DNA from: CAVRTM01 sp963696105
GTDB taxonomy: Bacteria > Actinomycetota > Actinomycetes > Actinomycetales > Dermatophilaceae
NCBI GenBank assembly: GCA_963696105.1
Contig: CAVOIP010000004.1
Span: 248,001 to 312,000 of the forward strand
Direction: 5' to 3'
Length of the DNA stretch: 64,000 bases
Both the position numbers and the translations under genes were made by a program. The notes under the pieces are model-generated. The model did not search any database and was not told the origin of the DNA. It worked only from the letters and a program-made list of their open reading frames with translations. Positions 8,146-17,823 of the stretch are shown here, piece after piece (the stretch's first letter is position 1; each line of letters starts with the position of its first letter).

Positions 8146-8967
8146 TCACGCCAGGGAGGCCTGTGCGGAGCGCTCACCGGCGCGGCCACCGCCGACCCTG
8201 GGGTGCGCGGCCGCCTTCTCGACGACGAAGGCGAACTTGCGCACCCGTCCCTGCCGGAGCCAGTCGTTCCACAGGCGGTGCGCGGTCTGCAGCTCATCCC
8301 ATGCCCTCGCGCCGACGTGCTCCCGGATGTGCTCGGCTCCAGCGGCGAAGGCCTGCACCAAGGAGTGCACGGTGGCCTGATGCGGCCGGGTCAGCTCCCC
8401 CTGCCACGACACCTGCAACCCGGCCTGCGTCAGCTGGGAGAGCAGCTCCGGCATGGGGATCGGCCAGACGGTGTCGGCGGCCGGCATGAGCGCTCGTTCG
8501 GCCGCGGAGAGCGGGTCCCCCTCCTCGAGCGTGAACGCGAAGCGCCCTCCGGGAGCGAGCGCCGAGGAAACGGCGTGCAGCAGGGTCAGCTTGTCGGGGA
8601 ACGCCAGCATGGTCTCGAGCAGCAGCACCACGTCGAACGGGCCGGCGGGCACCGGTGGGATCCGCGAGACCTCGAAGCGGCAGTTCCGGCCGGCGCGCCG
8701 GCGTGCGATGCGGATGGCGCTGGGACTGACGTCGACCCCCAGGTAGGTGCAGCCCAGCTCGCGGGCGATGAGACATCCCGCGCCGGCCACACCACAGCAG
8801 AGGTCCAGCACTGACACCCCCGGCGCGACACCTGCCCGGGAGGCGAGGGCCAGGATCTCGCTGGCCCGCATGAAGCTCTCCTGGCCGACGTACTCCCCGG
8901 GCGCGTAGGCGGCCAGCCGCGCTGGTCGCAGGGTGTGGTCCAGCAGGGCGCGCCGGTCGGGTCTCAC
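8146..8967 (-). CDS. Class I SAM-dependent methyltransferase
   Basis: A 273-residue Rossmann methyltransferase: motif I is VLDLCCGVAGAGC, motif II is LGVDVSPSAI, and motif IV is PFDVVLLLETMLAF. The N-terminus (YAPGEYVGQESFM) resembles sarcosine/dimethylglycine-type or ubiE-like methyltransferases. GTG 8965-8967 is chosen because it overlaps the stop of the upstream sulfatase gene in a GTGA junction, which implies translational coupling. The substrate is unknown. Its position at the end of the pterin/glycolipid-type gene set suggests that it tailors the same product. Confidence 0.75.
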   Translation of the reverse strand: MRPDRRALLDHTLRPARLAAYAPGEYVGQESFMRASEILALASRAGVAPGVSVLDLCCGVAGAGCLIARELGCTYLGVDVSPSAIRIARRRAGRNCRFEVSRIPPVPAGPFDVVLLLETMLAFPDKLTLLHAVSSALAPGGRFAFTLEEGDPLSAAERALMPAADTVWPIPMPELLSQLTQAGLQVSWQGELTRPHQATVHSLVQAFAAGAEHIREHVGARAWDELQTAHRLWNDWLRQGRVRKFAFVVEKAAAHPRVGGGRAGERSAQASLA

Positions 8968-10624
8968 CTCTGCTCCGTGCTCGGCTGCGTCCCGGTCCGC
9001 GCCGGTGAGGGGACCGCCCCGGCGGGGCCGCTGTAGGCGGCGAGGAAGCGGTCCCGAAAAGCGTCCATTCGCCAGACCGGCGCGCCGGAGCCGGGCCGCA
9101 GACCGTTCTGCCAGCCCCACGCGGAGATCCGTGCGATGACCTTCGGGTCGCGGGCGATCACGGTGATGGGCACGTCATGGTTTCCACCGAAGCCGCTGAC
9201 GATGGACGCCGGCTGGTGGTCGCCGAGAAGGACGAGAACGAGGTGGTCGTCGCCGTACCTCTCCACGAACGAGATGAGCGCCGTGAGGGAGTACGCGATG
9301 GACGTCATGTAGGCGGCAGGCACGCGATCACGGTGGCTCCACAATGCCGCGGCGGACTCGGCTCGACCGTGGATGCGCTCGAAGACCGAGCCGTCCCCCA
9401 GCCGTCCCAGGGAAGCATGCTGGGCAGCGGCGCCCATGGCCCGTGACTCGACGCGAGGTCGATCTCCGCCATGACCGGCGCGCGCCTGCCGGCGCCGAGC
9501 TCGCGGCGCTCGAACGCCTTCAGGGCGTACTGGTCCGGCATCGAGGAGAAGCCGAAGCCAGGGCCGGCATACCCGAGGCTCGAGCTGTCGTAGATCGTGT
9601 CGAACCCGTAGTAGGCCTGTCCTTCGGGCCACGCTCCCCGGTCCGACGGGAGGACGGCCACGGTCCGCCACCCGGCACGCCCGAAGGCCTTGTTGAGGCT
9701 GGTGCGGTCGCCGGAGAGGAGCCGGTCGTAGCTCCACTGGTTGTCGACCCAGAGGCCGGACTGCAGCGTGGCGTGCGCCAGCCAGCTGACGCCACCGTAG
9801 GTGGGCGAGGTGAGGAAGGCGCTCCTGGCCGCGTAGCCGGAGGCCCGCAGCCGCCTGGAGCCCGCGTCGAGCACCGCCTGGACCCTCGCCGAGGAGGGGC
9901 CTTCGACCGCCACGCGACCGTAGCTCTCGACGAACGCGACGACCACGTCCTTGCCCCGGAGACCGGCAAGCTCACCGCGCTCGGGTTGCGGTGCGCGTCG
10001 ACAGCGACCGCAGCGTCGAACGTGCGCTGCTCGGCCGGAGTGCGGCGGCCGCGCCCTGTACCTCGCCCACAGCAAGGCGCGCGGCGTCCGCGGCGGCAAC
10101 CGCCTCGTGAGGTGCGACCGCTGATGCCCGACGCTGCGCCGGCGGCCCACACGACGGCGAGTCGCGGTGACGGCGAGCATCGAGAAGCGGCGGCGACGCT
10201 GCACCAGCCGTGTCACCCGCACGACCGACAGGGGGACGCCGATGACCAGGGCGGCAGCAAGGAGGAGGGCCCCGCGACCACGGTACCGGCCGCGGCCACC
10301 GGGCCGACGGACGCCCTGACGAAGCCCACGGCGGAGCCGAGGTGACCAGCGTCGGTCACGAGGTCGAACGGCCGGTCGAGTACGCCGACGAACCCCAGTT
10401 CCAGGAGCTTGAGCACGCTCAGCAGACCGAGCGGCACGCCCGACCAGCAGCGCCACGGTCAGCCGCCGTCGAGCGGGTCGCGCGCCGTGGCAGGACCAGC
10501 GCGAGTGCGGCCACCGCTATCCCCTCGACGGGGATGCGGAGGAAGGCCGTGGGAGTGAGGCGGTCGGGCTGGTTCGGGACCACGAGCGCGACCACACGAC
10601 GACGAGGGCCAGAACGTCGGCCAC
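8964..10624 (-). pseudogene. Membrane sulfatase / phosphoglycerol-transferase-like gene, multiply frameshifted
   Basis: Fragments in different frames join into one alkaline-phosphatase-superfamily membrane protein. N-terminal hydrophobic segments (VPLGLLSVLKLLELGFVGV; LLLAAALVIGVPLSVVRV) are followed by the catalytic region (KDVVVAFVESYGR, SPTYGGVSWLAHATLQSG) and the C-terminal metal-site region (LVLVLLGDHQPASIV, GGNHDVPITV). I infer at least seven frame changes (near 10590, 10465, 10435, 10265, 10150, 9980 and 9400). Nearly all conserved segments survive and I saw no nonsense codons in the restored frames, which favours indel errors or very recent decay. The N-terminal boundary is approximate. 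It neighbours the CDP-alcohol phosphatidyltransferase, consistent with processing of a membrane lipid head group. Confidence 0.65.
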
Positions 10625-10724
10625 GAGGCCCGTCCGAGCGCCGTCGCGGCCCCGGATGTTCGCAGTGGGAGGCCGGCTCCGAGGCACCGTCCGTGGCGCG
10701 GTCGGAGACGCGGGCTGGACACCG

Positions 10725-11444
10725 CTACGCCCCTTCGGTCCGTGGCGGCGCGGACCCATCACGGCTGTCGCGCCGATGACGTCCCCTGCGCGCCCCGTCG
10801 CGACCCGCTGGCTCCACGAGCCAGCAGATGTCCCGCCCGAACGACTCGGTGAGCAGCGCCAGCCCGAGCACCAGGCCGCCGGTCGTCAGCCAGGGTGGCA
10901 GCACATCCACGGCCGCGGACGTCAGCACGATGCCCTGGATCGCGGTGACGACCTTGCGCCAGTACCGGTACGTCAGCCGGGCCCGCATCCAGGGCAATAC
11001 CCAGCCGGCCACGGCGAAGGCGTAGCGCAGGAGGCCGGCCGCCAGGACCCATGCTCCGAACCTCGGGGCGACGTAGAGGCTGAGGACGAGGATGAGGAAA
11101 GCGTCGACCTCCCCGTCGAAGCGGTTCCCGAACGCGGAGGAGGTGCCGGTGCGCCGGGCCACCCAGCCATCAGCGGCATCAAGCACCAGGGCCGCGACGG
11201 TCATCGGGACGAACCATGGCGTGAGGAGGTGGTACAGGAGTGCGTCCGCGGTGAGTGCGGCCAGGACGCAGGTGATGACAGCCCGGGTGAGTGTCACGAA
11301 GTCGGCCGGTCCCGGGTCGCGGGACCCGCTCCGGACGAGACCAACAGCGACCACCGTGTTGACGATGCCGCCACAGAGCAGTCCGACCACCCAGCCTGCA
11401 GTGTGCAGGCCGATGGTCGCGGAGAAGGCGGCGAGCAGCACCAC
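10725..11444 (-). CDS. CDP-alcohol phosphatidyltransferase family protein
   Basis: An integral membrane enzyme that moves a phosphatidyl or similar group from a CDP-linked donor to an alcohol. The full signature D-G-x2-A-R-x8-G-x3-D-x3-D is present at residues 92-114 (DGWVAR, then G106, D110, D114), so the active site is intact. About five or six hydrophobic segments are seen. The visible start (GTG 11442-11444) clips the first membrane segment; the in-frame sequence upstream (RFDAFQALALTSL) reads well back to a stop. A one-base indel near 11488 would connect it to a GTG about 50 bp upstream. Donor and acceptor are unknown; context points to a specialised lipid. Confidence 0.75.
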   Translation of the reverse strand: MVLLAAFSATIGLHTAGWVVGLLCGGIVNTVVAVGLVRSGSRDPGPADFVTLTRAVITCVLAALTADALLYHLLTPWFVPMTVAALVLDAADGWVARRTGTSSAFGNRFDGEVDAFLILVLSLYVAPRFGAWVLAAGLLRYAFAVAGWVLPWMRARLTYRYWRKVVTAIQGIVLTSAAVDVLPPWLTTGGLVLGLALLTESFGRDICWLVEPAGRDGARRGRHRRDSRDGSAPPRTEGA

Positions 11445-11595
11445 CAGCGAGGTGAGCGCGAGCGCCTGGAAAGCGTCGAACCGTCAGCACATCGCCCCCC
11501 GATCCCTCGGACCTGCACTGTTGTGGGCGTACAGCCGCTACTACGACGGCTGGCTAACGTGCGGTTCAACCAGGCGCGTCAACCGCGGAGGTCAG

Positions 11596-12424
11596 GTGAG
11601 GGCCGAAGCACGGCCGGGCCCGTCCGGGCTGGCTGGCGTTGCGCGAAGCGGCCGATGCGGCAGCCCGGGCGCCGGAGCTCGTGGCAGGAGGTGCGGACCC
11701 ACCTGCCGACCGACGGGGTGGTCGTGGTCCACGACCTCGGCTGCGGCACCGGGTCGCTGGCCCGCTGGCTCGCCGGGCAGCCTGACCGGTCCGCAGCACT
11801 GGGTCATGGTGGACCGCGACGCGGAGCTGCTCGCGGTCGCGGGAGACAACGCCCCGGAGCGCGCAGCCGACGGCAGCCCGGTCACCATCGAGACACGCCG
11901 ACGCGACATCACCCGCCTTGCGCCGGATGAGCTCGGTGGGGCGGCGCTCATCACGGCGTCTGCGCTGCTCGACATGATGACGGGCGAGCAGGTCGACCGG
12001 TTCGTGGCCACCTGCGCAGGTGCGGGCTGCCCGGCCCTGGTCCTGCTCAGTGTCACGGGCCAGGTGGAGCTCGAGCCGGCCGACCCCTTCGACCACCGGG
12101 TCCGTGAGGCGTTCAACGCCCACCAGCGCCGCACCGTTGACGGCGGGAGGCTGCTCGGCCCGGACGCGGTAGGCGCCGCGGTGGACCGCTTCCGGCGTCT
12201 GGGCGTTGACGTCCTGGTCCGGCCGAGCCCATGGCGGCTTGGTCCGGATCAGCAGGCGTTGCAGGTCGAGTGGTTCACCGGGTGGCTTGCTGGCGGCGTG
12301 CGAGCAGGCCCCGGGGCTGGTGGCCGGGGCCGGCCCCTACGCCCAGCGCCGCCTGGCCGAGGCCGCCGCCGGTGCGCTCCGGGTCACGGTGCACCACCAG
12401 GACCTGTTCGTTCGGCCGCGATGA
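11596..12424 (+). pseudogene. SAM-dependent methyltransferase gene with about four frameshifts
   Basis: Segments from three frames assemble into one protein. They are VRAEARPGPSGLAG, LALREAADAAARAPELVA, EVRTHLPTDGVVVVHDLGCG with TGSLARWLAGQ, HWVMVDRDAELLAVAGDN through ALQVEWFTGWLA, and ACEQAPGLVAGAGPYAQRRL to the end. Motif I is HDLGCGTGS and the acidic motif II is VDRD. Frame changes fall near 11632, 11690, 11785 and 12295. GGAGG at 11586-11590 precedes GTG 11596. It is the only gene of the cluster on the plus strand and converges on the GTP cyclohydrolase II gene, overlapping by 41 bp. No stop codons interrupt the joined frame as I read it. Confidence 0.65.
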
Positions 12425-13067
12425 CGCGCCCGAGGTCGAGCGTGTGAGCGCCCCGGCGCACCTTGGTCGCCAGGTAACGCGCGTTGGCGTCGGAGAGGTG
12501 CAGCGCCGTCGGCACCCTCTCGCTGACGGTGACCCCGAGTCGTCCGAGCTGCATGGCCTTGTCCGGGTTGTTGCTCAGCAGAGCCACCTTCGGCTGACCG
12601 AGCGCCAGGAGCATCTGCGCCGCGACGGTGTAGTCGCGCTGGTCCTCGCCGTAACCGAGGGCGAGGTTGGCCTCGTAGGTGTCGAGTCCGTCGTCCTGCA
12701 GCACGTAGGCGTCGAGCTTTGCGTAGAGCCCGATGCCGCGACCCTCCTGACGCAGGTAGAGCAGAAAGCCACCGCTGCCGGCCATCCGGGTCACGGCCTC
12801 CCGCAGCTGCGGGCCGCAGTCACACCGGCGGCTCCCGAAGACGTCGCCGGTGAGGCATTCGCTGTGCAGACGTGCGAGGGGAGGCGCCGCCGAAACCGCT
12901 TCAGTGGCAAGAGGTTCGGCATGTTCGCCCAGACCGAGGGCCACGTGTTCGCCTCCGTCGACGAGGCCCTGGAAGGTGAAGACGCGGGCGGTGGCCGCGA
13001 ACCCGTCGGGGAAACGCAGGGGCACCACCACCTGGGTGCGAATCGTGGCTGTGGGTGGCTGCAGCAT
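12384..13067 (-). CDS. ribA: GTP cyclohydrolase II
   Basis: A 227-residue stand-alone GTP cyclohydrolase II, which opens GTP to 2,5-diamino-6-ribosylamino-pyrimidinone phosphate, formate and pyrophosphate. The zinc ligands C71, C82 and C84 are present (HSECLTGDVFGSRRCDCG), as are the catalytic/GTP segment LRQEGRGIGLYAKL and the C-terminal ALLSNNPDK. There is no fused DHBP synthase domain, unlike the usual actinobacterial RibBA. That absence, together with its location among pterin-like and glycolipid-like genes, argues for a role outside routine riboflavin synthesis. GAGGGAG precedes ATG 13065-13067, and the RibD-like gene ends 13 bp upstream in the same operon. Confidence 0.9.
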   Translation of the reverse strand: MLQPPTATIRTQVVVPLRFPDGFAATARVFTFQGLVDGGEHVALGLGEHAEPLATEAVSAAPPLARLHSECLTGDVFGSRRCDCGPQLREAVTRMAGSGGFLLYLRQEGRGIGLYAKLDAYVLQDDGLDTYEANLALGYGEDQRDYTVAAQMLLALGQPKVALLSNNPDKAMQLGRLGVTVSERVPTALHLSDANARYLATKVRRGAHTLDLGRVIAAERTGPGGAP

Positions 13068-13080
13068 CCAGAGAACTCCC

Positions 13081-13774
13081 TCACCGCTTCGTGAACCGTG
13101 ATGACAATGCGTACCTCAGCAGCGCGACGTCGTCGATCTGGCGCACCTCGGCCAGGGGGGCCCGCCGCGCCACGGTCCACGGGAACAGCCCGGCACCGAC
13201 GAACCTTGGGGCGCCCGCATCACCGACGAAGAACGGCGCCACCACGAGCTGCAGCTCGTCGGCCAGGCCGGCCGTCAGCATCTGGGTGAGCACCGTGCCT
13301 CCGCCCTCCACCATGAGCCGACGGACTCCGCGGGCGTGCAGGTCCTCGCTGACCCGCCGCAGCCCGACCTCGTCGCCGGCATCCAGGACGGTGGCCACGC
13401 CGCCGAGGCGGGCACGCGTGGGCGCCAAGGGCCGCACGGGCGCAGTAGACCACCTTCTCTCCGTCGCCGCTGGCGAAGAACTCGGCCTGGGGATCGAGGT
13501 CACCCTCCCGCGTGACGGTGACCTTGACGGGGGAGGGTGGACGTCCTTGCGAGACCCGGTCGGCACGCCGTTGGCGTGAACGCACGAGCAGTCGGGGGTT
13601 GTCGGTCCGGATGGTCGCCGCACCGACGAGGATCGCGTCAGAGGCGGCCCGTTCACCGTCGACCCGGTCGAAGTCGGCGGCGTTGGACAGCTGCAGCCGC
13701 CGGTGCGACGCGCTGTCGAGGTAACCGTCCAGGGACATGCAGCAGCTCAGCAGCGTGTAGGGCCGTTCAACCAC
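13081..13774 (-). pseudogene. RibD C-terminal-type (DHFR-fold) reductase, one frameshift
   Basis: Two frames join near 13432-13442 into one reductase of about 230 residues. The first runs from YTLLSCCMSLDGYLDSAS through ILVGAATIRTDNPRLLVR to EKVVYCA. The second runs from RPLAPTRARLGG through VRRLMVEGGGTVLTQMLTAG to the stop at 13081. MVEGGGTV and the NPRLLVR region are hallmarks of the RibD/YwjB-type NADPH reductase fold. No deaminase domain is attached. With the adjacent GTP cyclohydrolase II it could reduce the ring-opened ribosylamino-pyrimidine (inference). GTG 13772-13774 fits the family N-terminus and overlaps the preceding gene by 28 bp. Confidence 0.75.
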
Positions 13775-14757
13775 GGCCCACGCTCCGGGCACGCCTGACC
13801 CCGCGCGACGAGCATGAGGAGACCCCCCGGTAGCGCTCCGACGAAGACCATCACGCCGTAGACCACGGCGGTGGCGACGCCCTGCTGCGCCCCCAGCCCT
13901 CCGGCGCTGAACGCCCACGCCGCGACCCCCTCACGCGGGCCCCACCCGGCGACGTTGGGCAGCCCCATGGCGAGGAGTACGACCAGCGCCAGCGGGAGGA
14001 CCTGCAACGGCGCGGCGCCCGACCCGGCCGTCCGGGTCGCGACGAGGAAGGTCAGCACGTGGCCTGCCGTGGCCACGACCGAGGCGAGGACGATGCGTGA
14101 CCTCGTACGCCGGGGCAGAGCCACGGCCCGGAGGTCGGCACCTGCACGCCCTACCGCTCGCACCCACGCCGGTGTGCGGCTGGGCCGCTGCGCCGGGAAC
14201 GGCCCCCAGCGCAGGACGGCCACCAGTGAGCCGAGAGCCAGGGTTGCCGCCGCGGCCACGAGTCCGGCCCCGCGCGCCGCCGGCCGGACCGGCGAGGGCA
14301 GGAGGACCAGAGCAGAGCCGGCCACGGTGACCAGCACGACCTGGCCGGCGAACCGCTCCCAGACCACTGATCGCAGGCCACGGCTCGTGTCCCCGACGTC
14401 CCGGCCGTGACGCAGTGCCCGGTCCACGTCCCCGAGCACCCCGCCCGGTGTCGCGACGTTGAGGAACTGGGACCGGTAGTAGGCGGCCACGGCGCTGCGC
14501 AGCGGCAGCGCGACTCCGAGACCGCGGGCCACGAGCGTCCACCGCCAGGCGCAGGCGAGGGTCGTCACGACCGCCACCCCGCTCGCGGCTGCCAGTGAGC
14601 CGGCGTCGACCCGCGCCAGGCCCGCGATGAACGGTCCGGTGCCGAGCCGCCACACCAGCGCACCGAGGACGCCGAGCGCGGCGAGGCCGGGCAGGCGACC
14701 CCACCGGTGACGTGCAGTGCCCGCGGCTGTCGATGCGCGACGGCGGGAGCTGTGCAC
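13747..14757 (-). CDS. Lysylphosphatidylglycerol-synthase TM region / UPF0104-type membrane protein
   Basis: A 336-residue polytopic protein of the AglD/MprF N-terminal type (about seven or eight membrane segments). The family loop motif YYRSQFLNVATPGGVLGDVDR-like region lies near residues 92-112, followed by VVWERFAGQVVLVTV and the late LPNVAGWGPREGVAAW. The MprF aminoacyl-transferase domain is absent. The family is linked to lipid flipping or lipid-linked sugar export, and that role is only inferred here. The gene lies 65 bp after the glycosyltransferase gene in the same direction. The C-terminal 20 residues overlap the RibD-like start and may be altered by a local indel. Confidence 0.75.
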   Translation of the reverse strand: MHSSRRRASTAAGTARHRWGRLPGLAALGVLGALVWRLGTGPFIAGLARVDAGSLAAASGVAVVTTLACAWRWTLVARGLGVALPLRSAVAAYYRSQFLNVATPGGVLGDVDRALRHGRDVGDTSRGLRSVVWERFAGQVVLVTVAGSALVLLPSPVRPAARGAGLVAAAATLALGSLVAVLRWGPFPAQRPSRTPAWVRAVGRAGADLRAVALPRRTRSRIVLASVVATAGHVLTFLVATRTAGSGAAPLQVLPLALVVLLAMGLPNVAGWGPREGVAAWAFSAGGLGAQQGVATAVVYGVMVFVGALPGGLLMLVARGQACPERGPWLNGPTRC

Positions 14758-14821
14758 GGGCGGCTCCTGCCTTTCCTCGCCGGGCGTTCACCGGGGAACA
14801 CGGAGAACGGGCCTCGGCGGT

Positions 14822-15892
14822 TCACGGCCGGGCACCCGTCTCCTCGAGGACGTCGGCGACCCGGCGGGCCGTCACGGACCACGGTGCCAGCGTGAGCCGG
14901 CGCTCCTGTGCGCGACGGCGCAGCCGAGTCCGGAGCTGACCGTCGCTCAACCAGGCCCGCACGGCGGCGGCGAGCGCCTCGACGTCGCCGGCGGGCACCA
15001 GCAGTCCGGGCCTCGTGCCGTCGGGTGCCTGACCCAGCGCCTCCGGGACTCCGCCCACCGACGAGGCCAGCACCGGCAGGCCGCGGGCCAGGGCCTCGGT
15101 CACCACCATGGCGTACGTCTCGCTCCGGGAGGCGAGGAGGAGGAGGTCCGACCCGGCATACAGGCTGTCGAGGTCGCGTTCCTCCAGGGCTCCCACGAAG
15201 CGGAGCCGGTCAGCGATGCCCTGCTCCTCGGTCTGGCGGACGACGCGCCGCAGAAAGGTCGGGTCGAGGTCGACGGCGCCGGCACACGTGCACCGCCAGG
15301 GCAGGTCCGCCACCTGCGCGAGCGCTGCCGCCAGCTGGTCGTGGCCCTTGCCCGGGATCACGGCGGCGACGCAGAGGAGCTGCCGGCCGGCGGCGCTGCC
15401 CGGCGCCTGATCGGCGCCGTCCACCCCGGGCTCGGCCACGTGCAGGCGTGCCGGGTCCAGCGCGTAGCGGTCCAGCAGTCGGCGCCGGGTCCAGTCGCTG
15501 GTCGTCAGCACCGCTGCTGCATGGGTGAGCACCGCGGCCTCGTCCGCGCGGGCGCGCTCCGGGCAGCCCCCGGGAAGCTCACCGAGCGGCATGTGGACGA
15601 TGACCACGACCCGCAGCCGGGCCGCCTCGGACATGACGTGCCCTGGCGTGCACGAGGCGACGAGTCCGTCGAGGAGCGCGAGCGATCCGTCCGGCAGCGC
15701 CGCGAGGAGCTCGGCGAGCACGGCGAGCGCCTGGGAGTCCGGTCGGGGCCACCGTCCGGGGACGGGGTGCAGGTGGACGGACCAGCCGAGCGCGGTGAGG
15801 CCGGCGCAGAGCCGCCGGTCGTAGGTGTTGCCGCCGCTCGGTCGCGAGGGGTCGTCGACCGTGTCCGGGACGACGACGTGCACCGCCGTCAC
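14822..15892 (-). CDS. Glycosyltransferase family 4-like protein
   Basis: A 356-residue GT-B fold glycosyltransferase. The N-terminal domain has the glycine-rich acceptor loop [16 protein letters not shown]. The C-terminal donor domain has [33 protein letters not shown] and the donor-binding [17 protein letters not shown]. No membrane segments are evident, so it acts at the cytosolic face. GTG 15890-15892 overlaps the stop of the pterin-synthase-like gene as GTGA, indicating tight coupling. The sugar donor and acceptor are unknown; the next gene encodes a flippase-like membrane protein. Confidence 0.85.
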   Translation of the reverse strand: MTAVHVVVPDTVDDPSRPSGGNTYDRRLCAGLTALGWSVHLHPVPGRWPRPDSQALAVLAELLAALPDGSLALLDGLVASCTPGHVMSEAARLRVVVIVHMPLGELPGGCPERARADEAAVLTHAAAVLTTSDWTRRRLLDRYALDPARLHVAEPGVDGADQAPGSAAGRQLLCVAAVIPGKGHDQLAAALAQVADLPWRCTCAGAVDLDPTFLRRVVRQTEEQGIADRLRFVGALEERDLDSLYAGSDLLLLASRSETYAMVVTEALARGLPVLASSVGGVPEALGQAPDGTRPGLLVPAGDVEALAAAVRAWLSDGQLRTRLRRRAQERRLTLAPWSVTARRVADVLEETGARP

Positions 15893-16287
15893 AGGTCTCG
15901 TTCGTAGCTCGCCCACGCGACGTGGGACTCCCTGAGGGTGACCGTGATGCCGGCCAGGTGACGGGCGCCCTCCCCGAGGTGTCCCGAGCGAATCCGTGCG
16001 GCGAGCGCGTCGGCGACGACCTTGGCGAGCGCCTCGGTCGTCGTGTTGACGCCCTTCAGGGCCGGATGCTCGTCGAGGTTGCGGTAGCTCAGCTCGCCGA
16101 GGACGGCATGCAGGTGCTCGGTCGCCCGCCCGATGTCGACGACGACGTTGTCCGCGTCCAGCGACGCGCTCCGGAAGGTCGCGTCCACGACGTACGTCGC
16201 GCCGTGGAGCTGCTGCGCCGGCCCGAAGACCTCGCCGCGCAGGCTGTGGGCGACCATCATGGAGTCGCGGACGGTCACGCTGAACAT
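15889..16287 (-). CDS. 6-pyruvoyl-tetrahydropterin synthase-like protein, altered active site
   Basis: A 132-residue protein with the compact PTPS/QueD fold. H14 (MVAHSL) and H28 (LHGATY) match two zinc ligands, but the third ligand of the usual H-G-H motif is A30. There is no cysteine anywhere, so the catalytic Cys is missing. The Asp-His relay (LDEH, D72 and H74) and a late Glu (E120) remain. It is therefore unlikely to perform the standard PTPS or 6-carboxytetrahydropterin reaction. ATG 16285-16287 has AGGGG upstream and begins two bases after the dehydrogenase stop; its own stop overlaps the glycosyltransferase start. The operon position suggests a defined step in the cluster pathway. Confidence 0.8.
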   Translation of the reverse strand: MFSVTVRDSMMVAHSLRGEVFGPAQQLHGATYVVDATFRSASLDADNVVVDIGRATEHLHAVLGELSYRNLDEHPALKGVNTTTEALAKVVADALAARIRSGHLGEGARHLAGITVTLRESHVAWASYERDL

Positions 16288-16289
16288 GG

Positions 16290-17279
16290 CTACCCCTCGC
16301 TGTAGGTGATCGTGTGGCAGATCGCCGGCAGGCGCCCGTCGGCCAGGCCTTCCATGACCGCAGGCAGGTCCTCGAAGCGCGACCGGCCCGTGATCAGCGC
16401 GTCGAAGGCCGGGTCGCCCAGGAGGTCGAGCGCGATGGCCAGCCGATCGGCGCGCGAACGCCTCGCGCGTCGGGCCGGAGCCACCTCGCCGACCTGGCTG
16501 GCGCGGATGGTCAGGCGTGCGGAGTGGAAGGAGCCCCCCAGGCCCAGCCGGACCTGCGTGTCGCCGTACCAGCTGAGGTCGACCACGGTTCCCTCGGTGG
16601 CCAGCAGGTCGACGGCGAGCTGGAGCCCGGCTGACGTGGCGCTGGTGTGCAGGACGAGGTCGCACCCCTCGACCGCCTGGCGGGCGTCCGCGGCCTCGGC
16701 GAACCGGACGCCCAGCGCCGATGCCACCGCGGCCCTCGTGGGGTCCACGTCCACCAGCGTCACCTGGGCGCCCGGGATGCCGGCCAGCAGGCGCGCGACG
16801 CAGCACCCCACCATCCCGCCACCGACCACGGCCACCCTGTCTCCGACGAGGGGCGCCGCGTCCCAGAGAGCGTTGACGGCCGTCTCGACCGTGCCGGCAA
16901 GCACGGCCCGCTCCGGAGGGACGCCGTCCGGCACCACCGCCACCGCCTCGACGGGCACGACGAACGCGCTCTGGTGCGGGAAGAGAGAGAACACGGTGCG
17001 GCCCAGCAGGTGCGCCGGCCCCTCCTCGACGGTCCCCACATTGAGGTACCCGTACTTCACCGGCCACGGGAAGTCACCGTCCTGGAACGGCGCCCGCATC
17101 GCGGCATACTGGCTGGCCGGCACACGGCCCTCGAAGACGAGCGTCTCCGTGCCCCGGCTCACGCCGGAGTGCAGGGTGCGGACGCGCACCTCGCCCGGGC
17201 CCGTCGGCGGCAGCTCCAACGGCTGGATCTCGCCCGCAGAGGGCCCCACCAACCAGAACGCGCGCGCGGCACGGGGCAC
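16290..17279 (-). CDS. Medium-chain (zinc-type) dehydrogenase/reductase family protein
   Basis: A 329-residue MDR-fold oxidoreductase. The nucleotide-binding motif [19 protein letters not shown] and acidic VDVDP indicate NAD(P) binding. The catalytic-domain motif [12 protein letters not shown] replaces the usual zinc-binding Cys, so the catalytic zinc is probably absent. The substrate is unknown. It is the first gene of the minus-strand operon. GTG 17277-17279 is preferred because a TAGGGT -10 element ends eight bases before it, implying a leaderless mRNA; the open frame extends seven codons further to a GTG that overlaps that element. The family often accompanies the pterin-synthase-like gene in actinobacteria, as I recall. 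Confidence 0.8.
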   Translation of the reverse strand: MPRAARAFWLVGPSAGEIQPLELPPTGPGEVRVRTLHSGVSRGTETLVFEGRVPASQYAAMRAPFQDGDFPWPVKYGYLNVGTVEEGPAHLLGRTVFSLFPHQSAFVVPVEAVAVVPDGVPPERAVLAGTVETAVNALWDAAPLVGDRVAVVGGGMVGCCVARLLAGIPGAQVTLVDVDPTRAAVASALGVRFAEAADARQAVEGCDLVLHTSATSAGLQLAVDLLATEGTVVDLSWYGDTQVRLGLGGSFHSARLTIRASQVGEVAPARRARRSRADRLAIALDLLGDPAFDALITGRSRFEDLPAVMEGLADGRLPAICHTITYSEG

Positions 17280-17286
17280 GGGCCTC

Positions 17287-17292
17287 ACCCTA
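17287..17292 (-). promoter_or_regulatory. Leaderless -10 element (TAGGGT) of the pterin/glycosyl operon
   Basis: TAGGGT on the minus strand is followed by seven bases and GTG 17277-17279. This would start the operon running from the dehydrogenase through the GTP cyclohydrolase II gene. Confidence 0.5.
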
Positions 17293-17415
17293 GCCGCCAC
17301 CGGGATGAACCGTGCTGAGAATCATGGTGAACCGTGAACCGGCAGGCCCTCGTTTCCGTCCTTGGTGCAGGGGTGTTTTCGAGCCTCGAGTGCCTCACCA
17401 GGAGCGGAGAAGGCT

Positions 17416-17823
17416 ATGAGAATGCGGATGCTCGCTGCGGCCGGCGTGCTGGTCTCGGGCGCGGTCCACCTGTGGCTGTGGTACGAGGGATATCGCACCA
17501 TCAGCGTGATCGGACCGGCGTTCATGCTGAACGCCGTGGCAGCCATGGTCATCGCCGCCTTGCTGCTGTGGTGGCGCCACTGGGTCCCGCTGCTGCTGGC
17601 CATCGGCTTCGGCGCCTCGACCCTGGGTGCCTTTGTCATCTCCGCCACCGTGGGACTGTTCGGGGTCCACGAGCTCTGGACCGGAGGGGCGGTGCTGACT
17701 GCCGCGACGTCCGAGGTGGTGGCCGTCGTCGCGTCCGTCGTGGCCTCGGTCCATGAGTACGGGATGCCGAGCCGAAACCTGGTGCGGCACCCGCTCGCGT
17801 TGCGCCACACACCGACGAGGTGA
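17416..17823 (+). CDS. Four-TM hypothetical membrane protein
   Basis: A 135-residue protein with four membrane helices (residues 4-24, 32-52, 58-80 and 92-115). Motifs SGAVHLWLWYEGYR and GPAFMLNAVA, and VGLFGVHE late on, match a widespread actinobacterial small membrane family of unknown function. GGAGAAGG precedes ATG 17416. The last 20 residues are basic and probably cytosolic. Confidence 0.75.
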   Translation: MRMRMLAAAGVLVSGAVHLWLWYEGYRTISVIGPAFMLNAVAAMVIAALLLWWRHWVPLLLAIGFGASTLGAFVISATVGLFGVHELWTGGAVLTAATSEVVAVVASVVASVHEYGMPSRNLVRHPLALRHTPTR

